Source: Planctomycetales bacterium (lineage in GTDB: Bacteria; Planctomycetota; Phycisphaerae; SM23-33). Taken from it: DNA of 5,958 nt. Of this stretch, positions 1 through 5,958 are shown piece by piece. The notes beneath the pieces were generated by a model. The model saw only the letters and a program-made list of their open reading frames with translations, was not told the origin of the DNA and made no database searches. Every line of letters starts with the position of its first letter. Position 1 is the stretch's first letter. Location of the stretch: NCBI GenBank assembly GCA_030592655.1, contig JAUVIQ010000182.1, positions 1 through 5,958 of the forward strand, in the 5' to 3' direction. The position numbers and the translations under genes were made by a program.

Positions 1-1260
1 CCATTTACGCAGGTTCGGCCCAAGCCGGTTCTGCCGTTGGCAAACCGTCCGCTGATTCTTTACCTGGTGGATTTCATCCGCCAGGCGGGGATTACCGACA
101 TTGCAGTGGTCGTGGGCGATAAGGGCGGAATGGTCCGCGAGGTTCTGGACGGTCAGCGGGAAATAAAATTCTTCGAGCAGGCGGACCTCTCAGGCCCGTT
201 CGGCGCCGTCGCCGCAGCCAGGGAGTTTATCACCGAAACAACGCTGCTGGTCTGCGCCGACAGTTTTTTCCAGCCGGAGGTGATTCAAGATGTTATTTCC
301 CGTCACAAAGACGCTGTCGCGTCCGTTGCAGCCGGGGTAACGGAGTTTCCGCTCTATGGCCGGCGCGGCGAGGCGGACGATTCAGGCCGGCTGGTTAAAG
401 CAACGCAGGTTGAAGGCGATAAGCAATTCCGCTGCGAAAACATCCTTGCCGGTCTGGCGGTAATCGAACCGGCTGTCGCCGACGCCGCTGTCGATGCGCC
501 GGATAAGGAATGGGGGTCTTTCTTCGACTGGCTCGGTCGGAGCGAGCAGGTCAGGCTGGTTTCGGGCGATTGGGAACTGGCCGATATGGATTACACCTGG
601 CAAATGCACCCCGCCAACAAACAGGCGATAGAATGGCGGCTCGCCGATCGCGGTCCGTTCGTATCGAAAAAGGCCGTCATCCATCCTGCCGCAACGCTGG
701 AAGGGCGAAACGTCATCGAGGACGACGTGGTAATCGAGACCGGATGCCTGGTCCGTGATTCCTGGATTAGCGCCGGCACAAGGGTTCTTGCCGGTTCGTA
801 CGTGCAGAACGGTTTTATCGGGTGCAACTGCCGGTTAGGCCCAGGGTGCTTCGTCAACGGCGGCACTGCCGATGACGGTTCGGTCATAGGTTTCAACACT
901 TCTTACAAGGCCCTCGGTTTGGGGATGGTGCATTACTCGCACGAGTGCCACATCGTCGGCGTCTGGGATCACGGTAGCGGGTCGTCGGCCAACTGTTGCT
1001 TGTGCTCCAGCCGGTATGACGGGAAGACGGTAAAGATCAAGATAGACGGCGAGTTGGTTGAATCCGGGTTGATCAACGTCGCGCCCGTGGTCGGATACGG
1101 CGCGTCGCTGGCGCCCGGTGTGAACATGATGCCCGGAAGGAAACTCGGTCCCCGAAGCGTCGCCGGACCGGACTTGATAGTCTATCACGACCTCCCGGCC
1201 GAGGCCCACGTCATCGTGCGGCAGCAAACAGAGTCCAGAAAAAGGAATATCAAACCCTGA
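1..1260 (+). CDS. Sugar-1-phosphate nucleotidylyltransferase with left-handed beta-helix domain (5' partial)
   Basis: Likely transfers a nucleotide to a sugar 1-phosphate, giving an NDP-sugar in the cytoplasm; the C-terminal helix may carry an acyltransferase activity, as in GlmU. The frame is open to base 1, so 419 residues are visible and the start is outside; the TTG at base 37 is internal, because the codons before it encode the conserved RPKPVLPLANRPL segment (K8 in the nucleotide/sugar-binding PKP motif). The glycine-rich GxGTRL loop is missing with the N-terminus. Residues 1 to about 215 are the Rossmann-like transferase domain, with the metal-site aspartate probably D87 in LLVCADS, where families usually have GD. 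From about residue 225 hexapeptide-type repeats follow (AVIHPAATLEG, VIEDDVVIETG). The GlmU-like end includes HYSHECH (311-317), RYDGKTVKIKI (from 338) and GVNMMPGRKLGP. Sugar and nucleotide specificity cannot be read. It is the first visible gene of a three-gene run; the next starts 16 bases after its TGA. Confidence 0.88.
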   Translation, partial: PFTQVRPKPVLPLANRPLILYLVDFIRQAGITDIAVVVGDKGGMVREVLDGQREIKFFEQADLSGPFGAVAAAREFITETTLLVCADSFFQPEVIQDVISRHKDAVASVAAGVTEFPLYGRRGEADDSGRLVKATQVEGDKQFRCENILAGLAVIEPAVADAAVDAPDKEWGSFFDWLGRSEQVRLVSGDWELADMDYTWQMHPANKQAIEWRLADRGPFVSKKAVIHPAATLEGRNVIEDDVVIETGCLVRDSWISAGTRVLAGSYVQNGFIGCNCRLGPGCFVNGGTADDGSVIGFNTSYKALGLGMVHYSHECHIVGVWDHGSGSSANCCLCSSRYDGKTVKIKIDGELVESGLINVAPVVGYGASLAPGVNMMPGRKLGPRSVAGPDLIVYHDLPAEAHVIVRQQTESRKRNIKP

Positions 1261-1261
1261 C

Positions 1262-1269
1262 AGGAAAGG
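1262..1269 (+). promoter_or_regulatory. Ribosome binding site for the propeller protein
   Basis: AGGAAAGG lies 7 bases before the ATG at 1277. It decides that start over the in-frame ATG at 1304 (residue 10), which has only a weak AAGGA placed too far upstream. The site falls directly after the stop codon of the preceding gene, which fits translation from one shared mRNA. Confidence 0.7.
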
Positions 1270-1276
1270 TCCCAGC

Positions 1277-2656
1277 ATGATTTCCCCGCAAGGATATTTT
1301 GAGATGGGATATCCCACCCGACACCTTTTTTTCACCGACTGGGAGATAGAGAATCCCGGCGGCGCTCAGCGGCGCTGGCACAGTCTCCAGCGCCGGGGCG
1401 AACCGCTGCTTGAACCGCAGGAACCCTGGGAAGGCCGGGTCATCTATACCTATGGAGGACCGCTGCTTGCCGAGACTTCCGGGCGGGGCTACCGGCTTTA
1501 TTACACTGCCTTCGGACGAAAGATGGGCGACCAGTCGCACGTATGCCTGGCTACTTCGGCCGACGGGATACATTTTGAGCGACCGCGACTGGGCAACTTC
1601 GAGTTTGAAGGCGATACGAACAATAACATCGTGTACCAGTTCCCCGACCACACGATCGCCGCGACTTCCATAGCCTGGGACGGCGCCGACACGGACTTGA
1701 GACGGCGGATGAAGATGATCTTCACCGTCGAGGGCGATTCGCCGTACGATTGCATGATACAGGCGGCGTGCTCGCATGACGGCCGAAAGTTTGCAACCGT
1801 GCCCGTCGGTCCCATCTCGCCCATCAGGTCCGATACTCCAAACAACCTGGTGCATGACCCGGTCGATGGTTCGTGGGTGATCTTCTGCCGGCCTGGGTTC
1901 ATCGACCGGCGGATCGCCCGTATCTCCGCCGGGCAGTTCGAGGGGCCTTACTGCCGCCCCGAATTGATCCTGGAACCGGACGCCCAGGACGGCCCGCAGG
2001 TTCAGTTTTACGGTATGCCGGTGATGCTGTACGAGGGATGGTGGCTGGGTTTCCTGATGATATACCGGACCGAATCCGAAGACCTCGATCGCAATAAGAT
2101 GCGTGGGTGGATGGAGGTGGAACTGGCGTTCAGCCGAAACGGCTGGGCGTGGCATCGTGTTCCCGGTAGACCGCTGCTGCTGCCGCGAGGCCCGGAAGGA
2201 AGTTGGGATTCGGGGATGGTCTTCTGCGCACAGGGGATAGTTACACTGCCGGACGACCGGCTCATGATGGCCTACACCGGTACGCAGTGTAATCACGGCG
2301 ACGAGAACTATGCAGCCGGTATCGGGGCTGCGACGCTCCGCCGCGACGGGTTCGTCTCTTTGACGGCATCCGAGAAAGAAGTTGAGATACTCACAAAGAT
2401 ACTCGTAGGCGAGCCGCGATCTGAACTACAGGTCAATGCCTCTGTCGGGTCGGGTGGGTTTCTGACCTGCGAAGTAACCGATGCGGACGGGAAGCCCCTG
2501 AGCGGGTCTTCATTGGAAGATTGCGTTGCACTACAGGACGATTCGACCTCACATCGTCTCCAGTGGCGTTCGTCGGACCGTAAGACCTGGCCGGATGCTG
2601 TACGCCTGCGATTTCGGATGAAGCACGCGGAGATATTCAGTTTCTGGTTTGAATGA
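1277..2656 (+). CDS. Five-bladed beta-propeller glycoside hydrolase-like protein (GH32/GH43/GH130-type fold)
   Basis: A 459-residue protein without a signal peptide or membrane segment, so probably cytoplasmic. Residues about 35 to 370 show repeating propeller-blade signatures: GYRLYYTAFG, CLATSADGIHFERP, QAACSHDGRKF, DPVDGSWVIFCRPG, GWWLGFLMIYRT, ELAFSRNGWAWHR and DDRLMMAYTG. The 'S.DG..F' and 'S.NGW.W' pieces are typical of GH32/GH43/GH130-like propellers. The HDP at 193-195 may correspond to the RDP-like acid of GH32; the WDSGMVF at 310-316 is another conserved-looking acid-bearing segment. The GH32 WMNDPNG motif is absent, so catalysis is uncertain. Residues about 375 to 459 form a beta-sandwich with the DADGKPLSGSSLEDC motif (402-416), seen from memory in many planctomycete proteins annotated as hypothetical or GH32-like. 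It sits between an NDP-sugar synthase and a deacetylase-like gene, so a role in glycan or glycoside metabolism is inferred; the substrate is unknown. Confidence 0.8.
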   Translation: MISPQGYFEMGYPTRHLFFTDWEIENPGGAQRRWHSLQRRGEPLLEPQEPWEGRVIYTYGGPLLAETSGRGYRLYYTAFGRKMGDQSHVCLATSADGIHFERPRLGNFEFEGDTNNNIVYQFPDHTIAATSIAWDGADTDLRRRMKMIFTVEGDSPYDCMIQAACSHDGRKFATVPVGPISPIRSDTPNNLVHDPVDGSWVIFCRPGFIDRRIARISAGQFEGPYCRPELILEPDAQDGPQVQFYGMPVMLYEGWWLGFLMIYRTESEDLDRNKMRGWMEVELAFSRNGWAWHRVPGRPLLLPRGPEGSWDSGMVFCAQGIVTLPDDRLMMAYTGTQCNHGDENYAAGIGAATLRRDGFVSLTASEKEVEILTKILVGEPRSELQVNASVGSGGFLTCEVTDADGKPLSGSSLEDCVALQDDSTSHRLQWRSSDRKTWPDAVRLRFRMKHAEIFSFWFE

Positions 2657-2695
2657 GAATCAAATCCTGCTTTTCAGAAAAAAAGGAAACAAAAG

Positions 2696-4453
2696 ATGAA
2701 AAACGTAATAGCAATCTGGCGCAGTGGGCGGAATCGCAACTCGGCATCGGCTGACTGGTTCGCCGAATTCACACGCTTCATGGGATACGAATACATCGAG
2801 GTTCTGGACGGTTTTGCCGACCTCTCCGAACCGGCAGTATTGATTATCCCGCCGGGAACGTCGCGGATGAGCGAGCCGGAACTGTCCGTTATCACCGAAG
2901 CCGTCCGCAACGGAATGGGACTGTTGAGTTTCTTCGACAACAGCACGCTCAATGAGCGCGGAGAGCAGCGAACCAAAAAAGGCTTACCTTTTCTTGGCCT
3001 GTCCGACGTGCTGGGACTGGACCTCGTGAAGATCCCGGAACGATCGGCTTGTACCTTCCGCGTTTCGGGCCACCAGGAAATTGTTACGGCAGCCGACCCG
3101 TCCGACCCGCTTTGGCGGGGCGTGGACCTTACGGGAGACGACCTGACGGACGGCTCGCCGTTACCGTCGTTCACCGCTTACAACATCTGGACCCGGCGGA
3201 CTTTCGGCGTTACGCTCAAGACGAATGTCGCCGAAGAAACCGCAGAAGTCCTCGCAAGGAGCCGAGGGCATAACGAATACTGGGCCGACAAGCCGGAAGG
3301 GCACATTTATCTGGCGGCCAACTCGTTCGGCAAAGGCCAAGCCGCATACATCGCCTACGAGGCCCTTCCGCCGACGGGCCGGCACGGACTCATACGCACG
3401 GACCTGCTGTTCTACTGGTCGTTCATGACGAATCTCCTCGGTCGGATTTCACCGGCTCCGCTTCCGAGGATTGTGCAGATGCCCGGCGGCGTAACCAACC
3501 TGCTGCTGCGTACCGACGACGCCGGAACCGACGACGGATACGCCGGCAAGTACGGCGACCCCTACCACGACACCAATCGCGTGCTCGAAGCTTCTCCGTA
3601 TCCAATGGCAGTGGCGGTCGAGACCGACAAGATTTCCACGCCGCTCGGCGAGGAGCGTCTGCGCGCGTGGGAGGCGGCGGGGCACGTGATCGTCTGCCAT
3701 ACGCGCGGTCGGCACGAAATGAGCGTCGATGAGACCGAACAGGCAATCGACCTGCGCGAAAGTAAAGAGAAGTTGGAGCGAATCCTGGGCCATCCGATGC
3801 TGCTGTGGAGCATTCCCGGTGATTACGGTTTGTCCACGGAAAACACGCTGCAACTGGCAGCCGAGGCGGGATACGAACTCTGCGGCGAGTACACTTCGCC
3901 TATCAACAAATACCTCACAGACGACGCCTGCCCCTACTGGCCATACGTCGTGCGGCACGAGCAGACCGGCCTTTATATCGACGTCAATACCGCCAGCGGA
4001 TGGCTTGCAATAAACCGCGATTATGACGTCCGGAAAATGGACGAAATGGCCGGTCTGGCCGAAGCGACCGGCATCCCCTGTATGATCGAGTTAGTTACCC
4101 ACGTCCCGCAGGGAATGGACGAATACATTGACGATTGGAAGGCGTTTATGGAAGACATCTCCGTCCGCGTGAAGCGCGGAGCGGTGCGGATTACAACCTC
4201 GGCAGAGCAATTGAACTGGGTCAAGGCCTGCGAATTACTGTCGATTACCTCGCATGTTCAGGAGGGGCGGCTCGTTATCACAGTAACCAACCCGGGCGGG
4301 AGGCCTGTGCGGGAACTGGCCATTGATTGCGGCACAGAGGTCCGATCGGCGTCGTGCGAAGAGACGGAGCCGAAAATTCTGCGCGGACGCCTGGTAGTCT
4401 TACCCGAAATCCCCCCGGCAGAGACGATTACCGTGCGCGTGAACCTGGGTTAG
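2696..4453 (+). CDS. Class I amidotransferase-like / NodB-type polysaccharide deacetylase-like two-domain protein
   Basis: A 585-residue protein starting at an ATG 6 bases after AAGGAAA (2683-2689), 39 bases behind the propeller gene. Residues 1 to about 250 resemble a class I glutamine amidotransferase (flavodoxin-like) fold without an obvious catalytic Cys: VIAIWRSG, AVLIIPPGTSRMSEPELSVI, NGMGLLSFFDN. Such a fold often precedes carbohydrate-active domains. Residues about 265 to 510 look like a NodB/polysaccharide deacetylase barrel: TDDAG supplies the base and metal aspartates (D274, D275), HTRGRH (335-340) stands where HSxxH is usual, SIPGDYG (372-378) replaces RxPxG, and LVTH ends in the probable catalytic H469. 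The tail (about 510-585) is a beta-sandwich (GRLVITVTNPGGRPV). No signal peptide is present, unusual for deacetylases acting on cell-wall glycans; a cytoplasmic small glycan, lipid-linked sugar or non-catalytic role is possible. Function beyond 'deacetylase-like' is inference. Confidence 0.78.
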   Translation: MKNVIAIWRSGRNRNSASADWFAEFTRFMGYEYIEVLDGFADLSEPAVLIIPPGTSRMSEPELSVITEAVRNGMGLLSFFDNSTLNERGEQRTKKGLPFLGLSDVLGLDLVKIPERSACTFRVSGHQEIVTAADPSDPLWRGVDLTGDDLTDGSPLPSFTAYNIWTRRTFGVTLKTNVAEETAEVLARSRGHNEYWADKPEGHIYLAANSFGKGQAAYIAYEALPPTGRHGLIRTDLLFYWSFMTNLLGRISPAPLPRIVQMPGGVTNLLLRTDDAGTDDGYAGKYGDPYHDTNRVLEASPYPMAVAVETDKISTPLGEERLRAWEAAGHVIVCHTRGRHEMSVDETEQAIDLRESKEKLERILGHPMLLWSIPGDYGLSTENTLQLAAEAGYELCGEYTSPINKYLTDDACPYWPYVVRHEQTGLYIDVNTASGWLAINRDYDVRKMDEMAGLAEATGIPCMIELVTHVPQGMDEYIDDWKAFMEDISVRVKRGAVRITTSAEQLNWVKACELLSITSHVQEGRLVITVTNPGGRPVRELAIDCGTEVRSASCEETEPKILRGRLVVLPEIPPAETITVRVNLG

Positions 4454-4472
4454 AGCAACGAAAGGTTTAGGC

Positions 4473-4567
4473 GGGTGGCGTGGTCGCGGTGTTTGCCTGC
4501 CCCTTTGGGGCGACTACGTTTATGTTCGCGCCTCTACATGGCCACAAACACAGTGGCCACGGCACCC
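4473..4567. repeat. Palindrome-rich intergenic element (REP-like or MITE-like)
   Basis: The ends GGGTGGCGTGG (4473-4483) and CCACGGCACCC (4557-4567) are inverted copies matching at 10 of 11 positions. Between them lie a perfect hairpin GCCCC-TTT-GGGGC (4499-4511), a GTCGC/GCGAC pair (4483-4487 with 4510-4514), a GGGGCGA/TCGCGCC pair (4507-4513 with 4526-4532, 6 of 7) and a perfect TGGCCAC hairpin (4539-4559). Read on the minus strand, a GTAG tetranucleotide precedes two of these stems, as in REP elements associated with RAYT transposases. No open reading frame or transposase is inside. Whether it occurs elsewhere in the genome cannot be seen here, so its status as a repeat is inferred from internal symmetry only. 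Confidence 0.5.
4539..4559. other. Perfect 7-bp hairpin (TGGCCAC / GTGGCCA)
   Basis: TGGCCAC at 4539-4545 and GTGGCCA at 4553-4559 are exact inverted copies around a 7-base AAACACA loop. No T-run follows (next bases CGGCACCC), so it is not a standard intrinsic terminator for the upstream operon. It forms the right side of the palindrome-rich element and competes with pairing between that element's outer ends. Confidence 0.6.
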
Positions 4568-4583
4568 TGCGTAAAGGTTTTCA

Positions 4584-4612
4584 TTGCATCCTCTCATATT
4601 GGGCGGTAAAAA
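4584..4612 (+). promoter_or_regulatory. Possible sigma70-type promoter for the lipoprotein gene
   Basis: TTGCAT (4584-4589) and TAAAAA (4607-4612) are separated by 17 bases and lie 33 to 61 bases before the ATG at 4645. The -35 matches TTGACA at 4 of 6 positions and the -10 is weak. Support comes mainly from spacing, and from the palindromic element that separates this gene from the upstream operon. Confidence 0.3.
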
Positions 4613-4644
4613 TTTGACTTCACAATCCAATTAGGAGATTCCCA

Positions 4645-5301
4645 ATGCGATACAAGCATGTTGCAACAGTACTGCTGAGTTGCGTCGTAATGTTCGCCGG
4701 TTGCCAACAACGTGAAGAAACCGAAAAAAAACACGAACAGGGCAATCCTATCGACAAGACGAGCAATCCTATCGACAAAATGAACAATTCGATCGACGAA
4801 ACGAGCATAAAGAAACTCGTCAGCAAAGCCGCCGGTATGTCCCCGGAAACGTTCCGCAAAATAATCAATGCCGGCAGTGCCGACCGAGTCCGCGACACGA
4901 TCCCGAATAAGTCGCTGACTTTATGCCTACTGAGCGAAGAAAACCTTCGTGTAGCGGGAAACGAGGACTTCAAGATGATTAATGCTCCCGGCATGCCCGA
5001 TCCTACGAAGTTGGCCAATGCGCTTAAGGGTGGGAGCAGCAAGATTAAGTTTATAGGTAAAATGATGGACTACGCATCTCTCATCCGGCCTTCTTACATC
5101 ACTGACCTTGCATGGGAGATGAAAGATGGTCGCATTTCCGGCACGGTGAAGTTTTCCGTCCCCGATCTCTATTCGGGCCGGACGAAATTCATTATTATCA
5201 AGCAAGACTCGAGTTGGACAGTTACGGAGTTCTCAATGCCGTTGCGCAATCTGACCCTCCGGCTCAATGCCGAGGGCAATTGGAAGAAGATTGAGCAGTA
5301 A
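4645..5301 (+). CDS. Small lipoprotein of unknown function
   Basis: A 218-residue protein with a type II signal peptide: a basic start (MRYKH), a hydrophobic core and a lipobox ending FAGC, with C20 as the predicted lipidated cysteine. The mature protein would sit on a membrane facing the periplasm. TAGGAG (4632-4637) lies 7 bases before the ATG. After the anchor comes a charged, low-complexity linker (QQREETEKKHEQ) and three copies of a 7-residue unit (33-53), then a soluble part. The C-terminal section, about 133 to 214, reads as an alpha+beta fold of alternating strands (SYITDLAWEMKDGRISGTVK, KFIIIKQDSSWTVTEFSM) similar to NTF2-like or DUF4878-type accessory lipoprotein domains, but no family can be named with confidence. 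The protein is unlike its neighbours in having more lysine, asparagine and AT-rich codons. It is separated from the upstream operon by 191 bases and converges on the Fic gene. Confidence 0.85.
   Translation: MRYKHVATVLLSCVVMFAGCQQREETEKKHEQGNPIDKTSNPIDKMNNSIDETSIKKLVSKAAGMSPETFRKIINAGSADRVRDTIPNKSLTLCLLSEENLRVAGNEDFKMINAPGMPDPTKLANALKGGSSKIKFIGKMMDYASLIRPSYITDLAWEMKDGRISGTVKFSVPDLYSGRTKFIIIKQDSSWTVTEFSMPLRNLTLRLNAEGNWKKIEQ
4741..4803 (+). repeat. Three tandem 21-base repeats in the lipoprotein linker
   Basis: Copies at 4741-4761, 4762-4782 and 4783-4803 encode GNPIDKT, SNPIDKM and NNSIDET. Copies 1 and 2 match at 18 of 21 bases and copies 2 and 3 at 16 of 21. The unit length is a multiple of three, so gain or loss of copies keeps the frame and only changes the spacer between the lipid anchor and the folded domain. 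Confidence 0.85.
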
Positions 5302-5307
5302 GTAGAA

Positions 5308-5333
5308 CGGGCAAACTTGCCCGCGAAGTTTTT
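5308..5333 (+). terminator. Probable intrinsic terminator of the lipoprotein gene
   Basis: CGGGCA (5308-5313) pairs with TGCCCG (5318-5323) around an AACT loop, and a run of five T (5329-5333) follows after five bases. The stem starts 6 bases behind the TAA stop codon. The gap between stem and T-run weakens the call; an alternative stem AACTT/AAGTT (5314-5318 with 5326-5330) leads directly into the remaining Ts. In the opposite direction the hairpin lacks a T-run, so it would serve the Fic gene poorly. Confidence 0.5.
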
Positions 5334-5358
5334 GGCATTGTGCCCAATGAGCATTCCG

Positions 5359-5958
5359 CTACGAACTTACTCGCTCCGAGTATTGTCTGTGCAGGCTTAT
5401 GAGCGAATCAATGTCGCCCTTATCTGCCTGCTTGACAGCCTCCATATATTTGTCCCGAATGACACTGGTCGCTTGCCTCAGTTCTGTTGGCCAGGTGACT
5501 ACGGGGCCTCCATTTTGTTTTATCCAGATGTTCGCCAGGAGACGCGACCACCGGCCATTACCATCCAGAAATGGATGTATTTGTACCGACCGGTGATGCA
5601 ATGTCGCAGATTGTTCGATCAAGTCCCACTCGCCTTCTCGCCGGCACGCCAGGTCCCGGGCCAGGTTCTCCAGGGCTATTTCGACTTGATGCGCGGGAAT
5701 ACCAATGTTAAGGCCGCCGGTTGTGCGAATCTCCCCAGCCCACACCCACACCGTTCCGAACATCTCTTTGTGCAGACGGAGCATCCACCTGCCCGTGAAC
5801 GGGGCCATACGTTTCGTAGGTTTGCGGGACAGGTACTTCGTTACCGCCTGAAGATTGTTAGAGAACTCGGCTGCGTTGAGTTGCTCTCTGGTCTTGACCT
5901 GCCTGATCTTGAGGCCCGAATAGTCATCGAGCGGAGTTTCGCCTTGAAGATTACGACG
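5359..5958 (-). CDS. Fic-domain protein, 'mobile mystery protein B' type (5' partial)
   Basis: Fic proteins transfer AMP or a related nucleotide part onto target proteins in the cytoplasm. The frame is open to the right edge; 199 residues are visible and the start is outside. The ATG at 5808 (residue 51) is internal, because the upstream residues continue a family-like N-terminal section (GETPLDDYSGL, TREQLNAAEF). The Fic core has LHKEMFGTVWVWAGEIRTT, a flap-like stretch near NIGIPAHQV, and the catalytic motif HPFLDGNGRWSR (bases 5542-5577) with catalytic His128, the acidic Mg-binding residue D132 and the GNGR phosphate loop all present, so it looks active. The 'G.TPLD', 'TREQLN' and 'W.WAG..R' pattern and near-complete length fit mobile mystery protein B (TIGR02613). 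That family is typically encoded next to an XRE-type HTH protein, mobile mystery protein A, expected past base 5958. No S/TxxxE(G/N) inhibitory helix is visible. The gene converges on the lipoprotein gene with 57 bases between stops. Confidence 0.9.
   Translation of the reverse strand, partial: RRNLQGETPLDDYSGLKIRQVKTREQLNAAEFSNNLQAVTKYLSRKPTKRMAPFTGRWMLRLHKEMFGTVWVWAGEIRTTGGLNIGIPAHQVEIALENLARDLACRREGEWDLIEQSATLHHRSVQIHPFLDGNGRWSRLLANIWIKQNGGPVVTWPTELRQATSVIRDKYMEAVKQADKGDIDSLISLHRQYSERVSS

Noticed and set aside
37..39. TTG as start codon of the nucleotidylyltransferase
   Set aside because: The frame stays open to base 1 and the 12 codons before it encode the conserved PKP-containing segment, so the true start is outside the window.
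1250..2296. Long open frame of 348 codons on the minus strand
   Set aside because: It lies opposite the propeller gene, is rich in Arg, Pro, His and Ser as expected for an antisense shadow, and shows no recognisable domain.
3423..3958. Overlapping minus-strand open frames opposite the deacetylase-like gene
   Set aside because: Arginine-rich shadow translations without domain signatures; the + strand frame has clear conserved motifs.
4539..4567. Intrinsic terminator for the upstream operon
   Set aside because: The hairpin is good but is followed by CGGCACCCTGCG rather than a T-run.
4614..4619. TTGACT as a -35 box for the lipoprotein gene
   Set aside because: A -10 at 17 bases would fall at about 4637, overlapping the ribosome binding site region, leaving no leader; no TATAAT-like match is there.
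5806..5808. Minus-strand ATG as start of the Fic protein
   Set aside because: The frame continues without a stop to the window edge and the 50 extra residues look like the family N-terminus.

Overview
The window looks like a piece of a bacterial chromosome of moderately high GC content. It is most likely from a planctomycete or a related PVC-group bacterium. That placement is inference from the proteins: a cytoplasmic five-bladed-propeller 'glycosyl hydrolase-like' protein with a characteristic C-terminal sandwich (DADGKPLSG..LEDC), a fused amidotransferase-like/polysaccharide-deacetylase-like protein, and a small lipoprotein. No rRNA or other phylogenetic marker is present.

Left part (1-4453): three genes on the + strand, closely spaced (gaps of 16 and 39 bases) and probably one operon whose beginning lies before the window. 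In order they are a truncated sugar-1-phosphate nucleotidylyltransferase with a C-terminal left-handed beta-helix (GlmU-like layout), a propeller protein related to the GH32/GH43/GH130-type folds, and a two-module protein with an N-terminal class I glutamine amidotransferase-like fold and a divergent NodB-type deacetylase domain. None of the three shows a signal peptide (the first cannot be fully judged because its N-terminus is missing). The set therefore reads as a cytoplasmic carbohydrate module: activation of a sugar phosphate plus two carbohydrate-active-enzyme-like proteins whose substrates cannot be read from the sequence.

Middle (4454-4644): a 191-base gap dominated by a roughly 95-base element rich in inverted repeats, resembling a REP-like or MITE-like palindrome. 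It is followed by a possible weak promoter and a good ribosome binding site.

Right part (4645-5958): a small lipoprotein of unknown function carrying three copies of a 21-base, 7-residue repeat just after the lipid anchor. It is followed by a probable terminator and then, converging from the minus strand, a Fic-domain protein of the 'mobile mystery protein B' type with an intact HPFLDGNGR motif. The Fic frame is open to the window edge, so its N-terminus lies outside. Its usual partner, a helix-turn-helix protein ('mobile mystery protein A'), would be expected just past the right edge. This right end is the accessory part of the window. No tRNA, rRNA, CRISPR array or transposase gene was seen.
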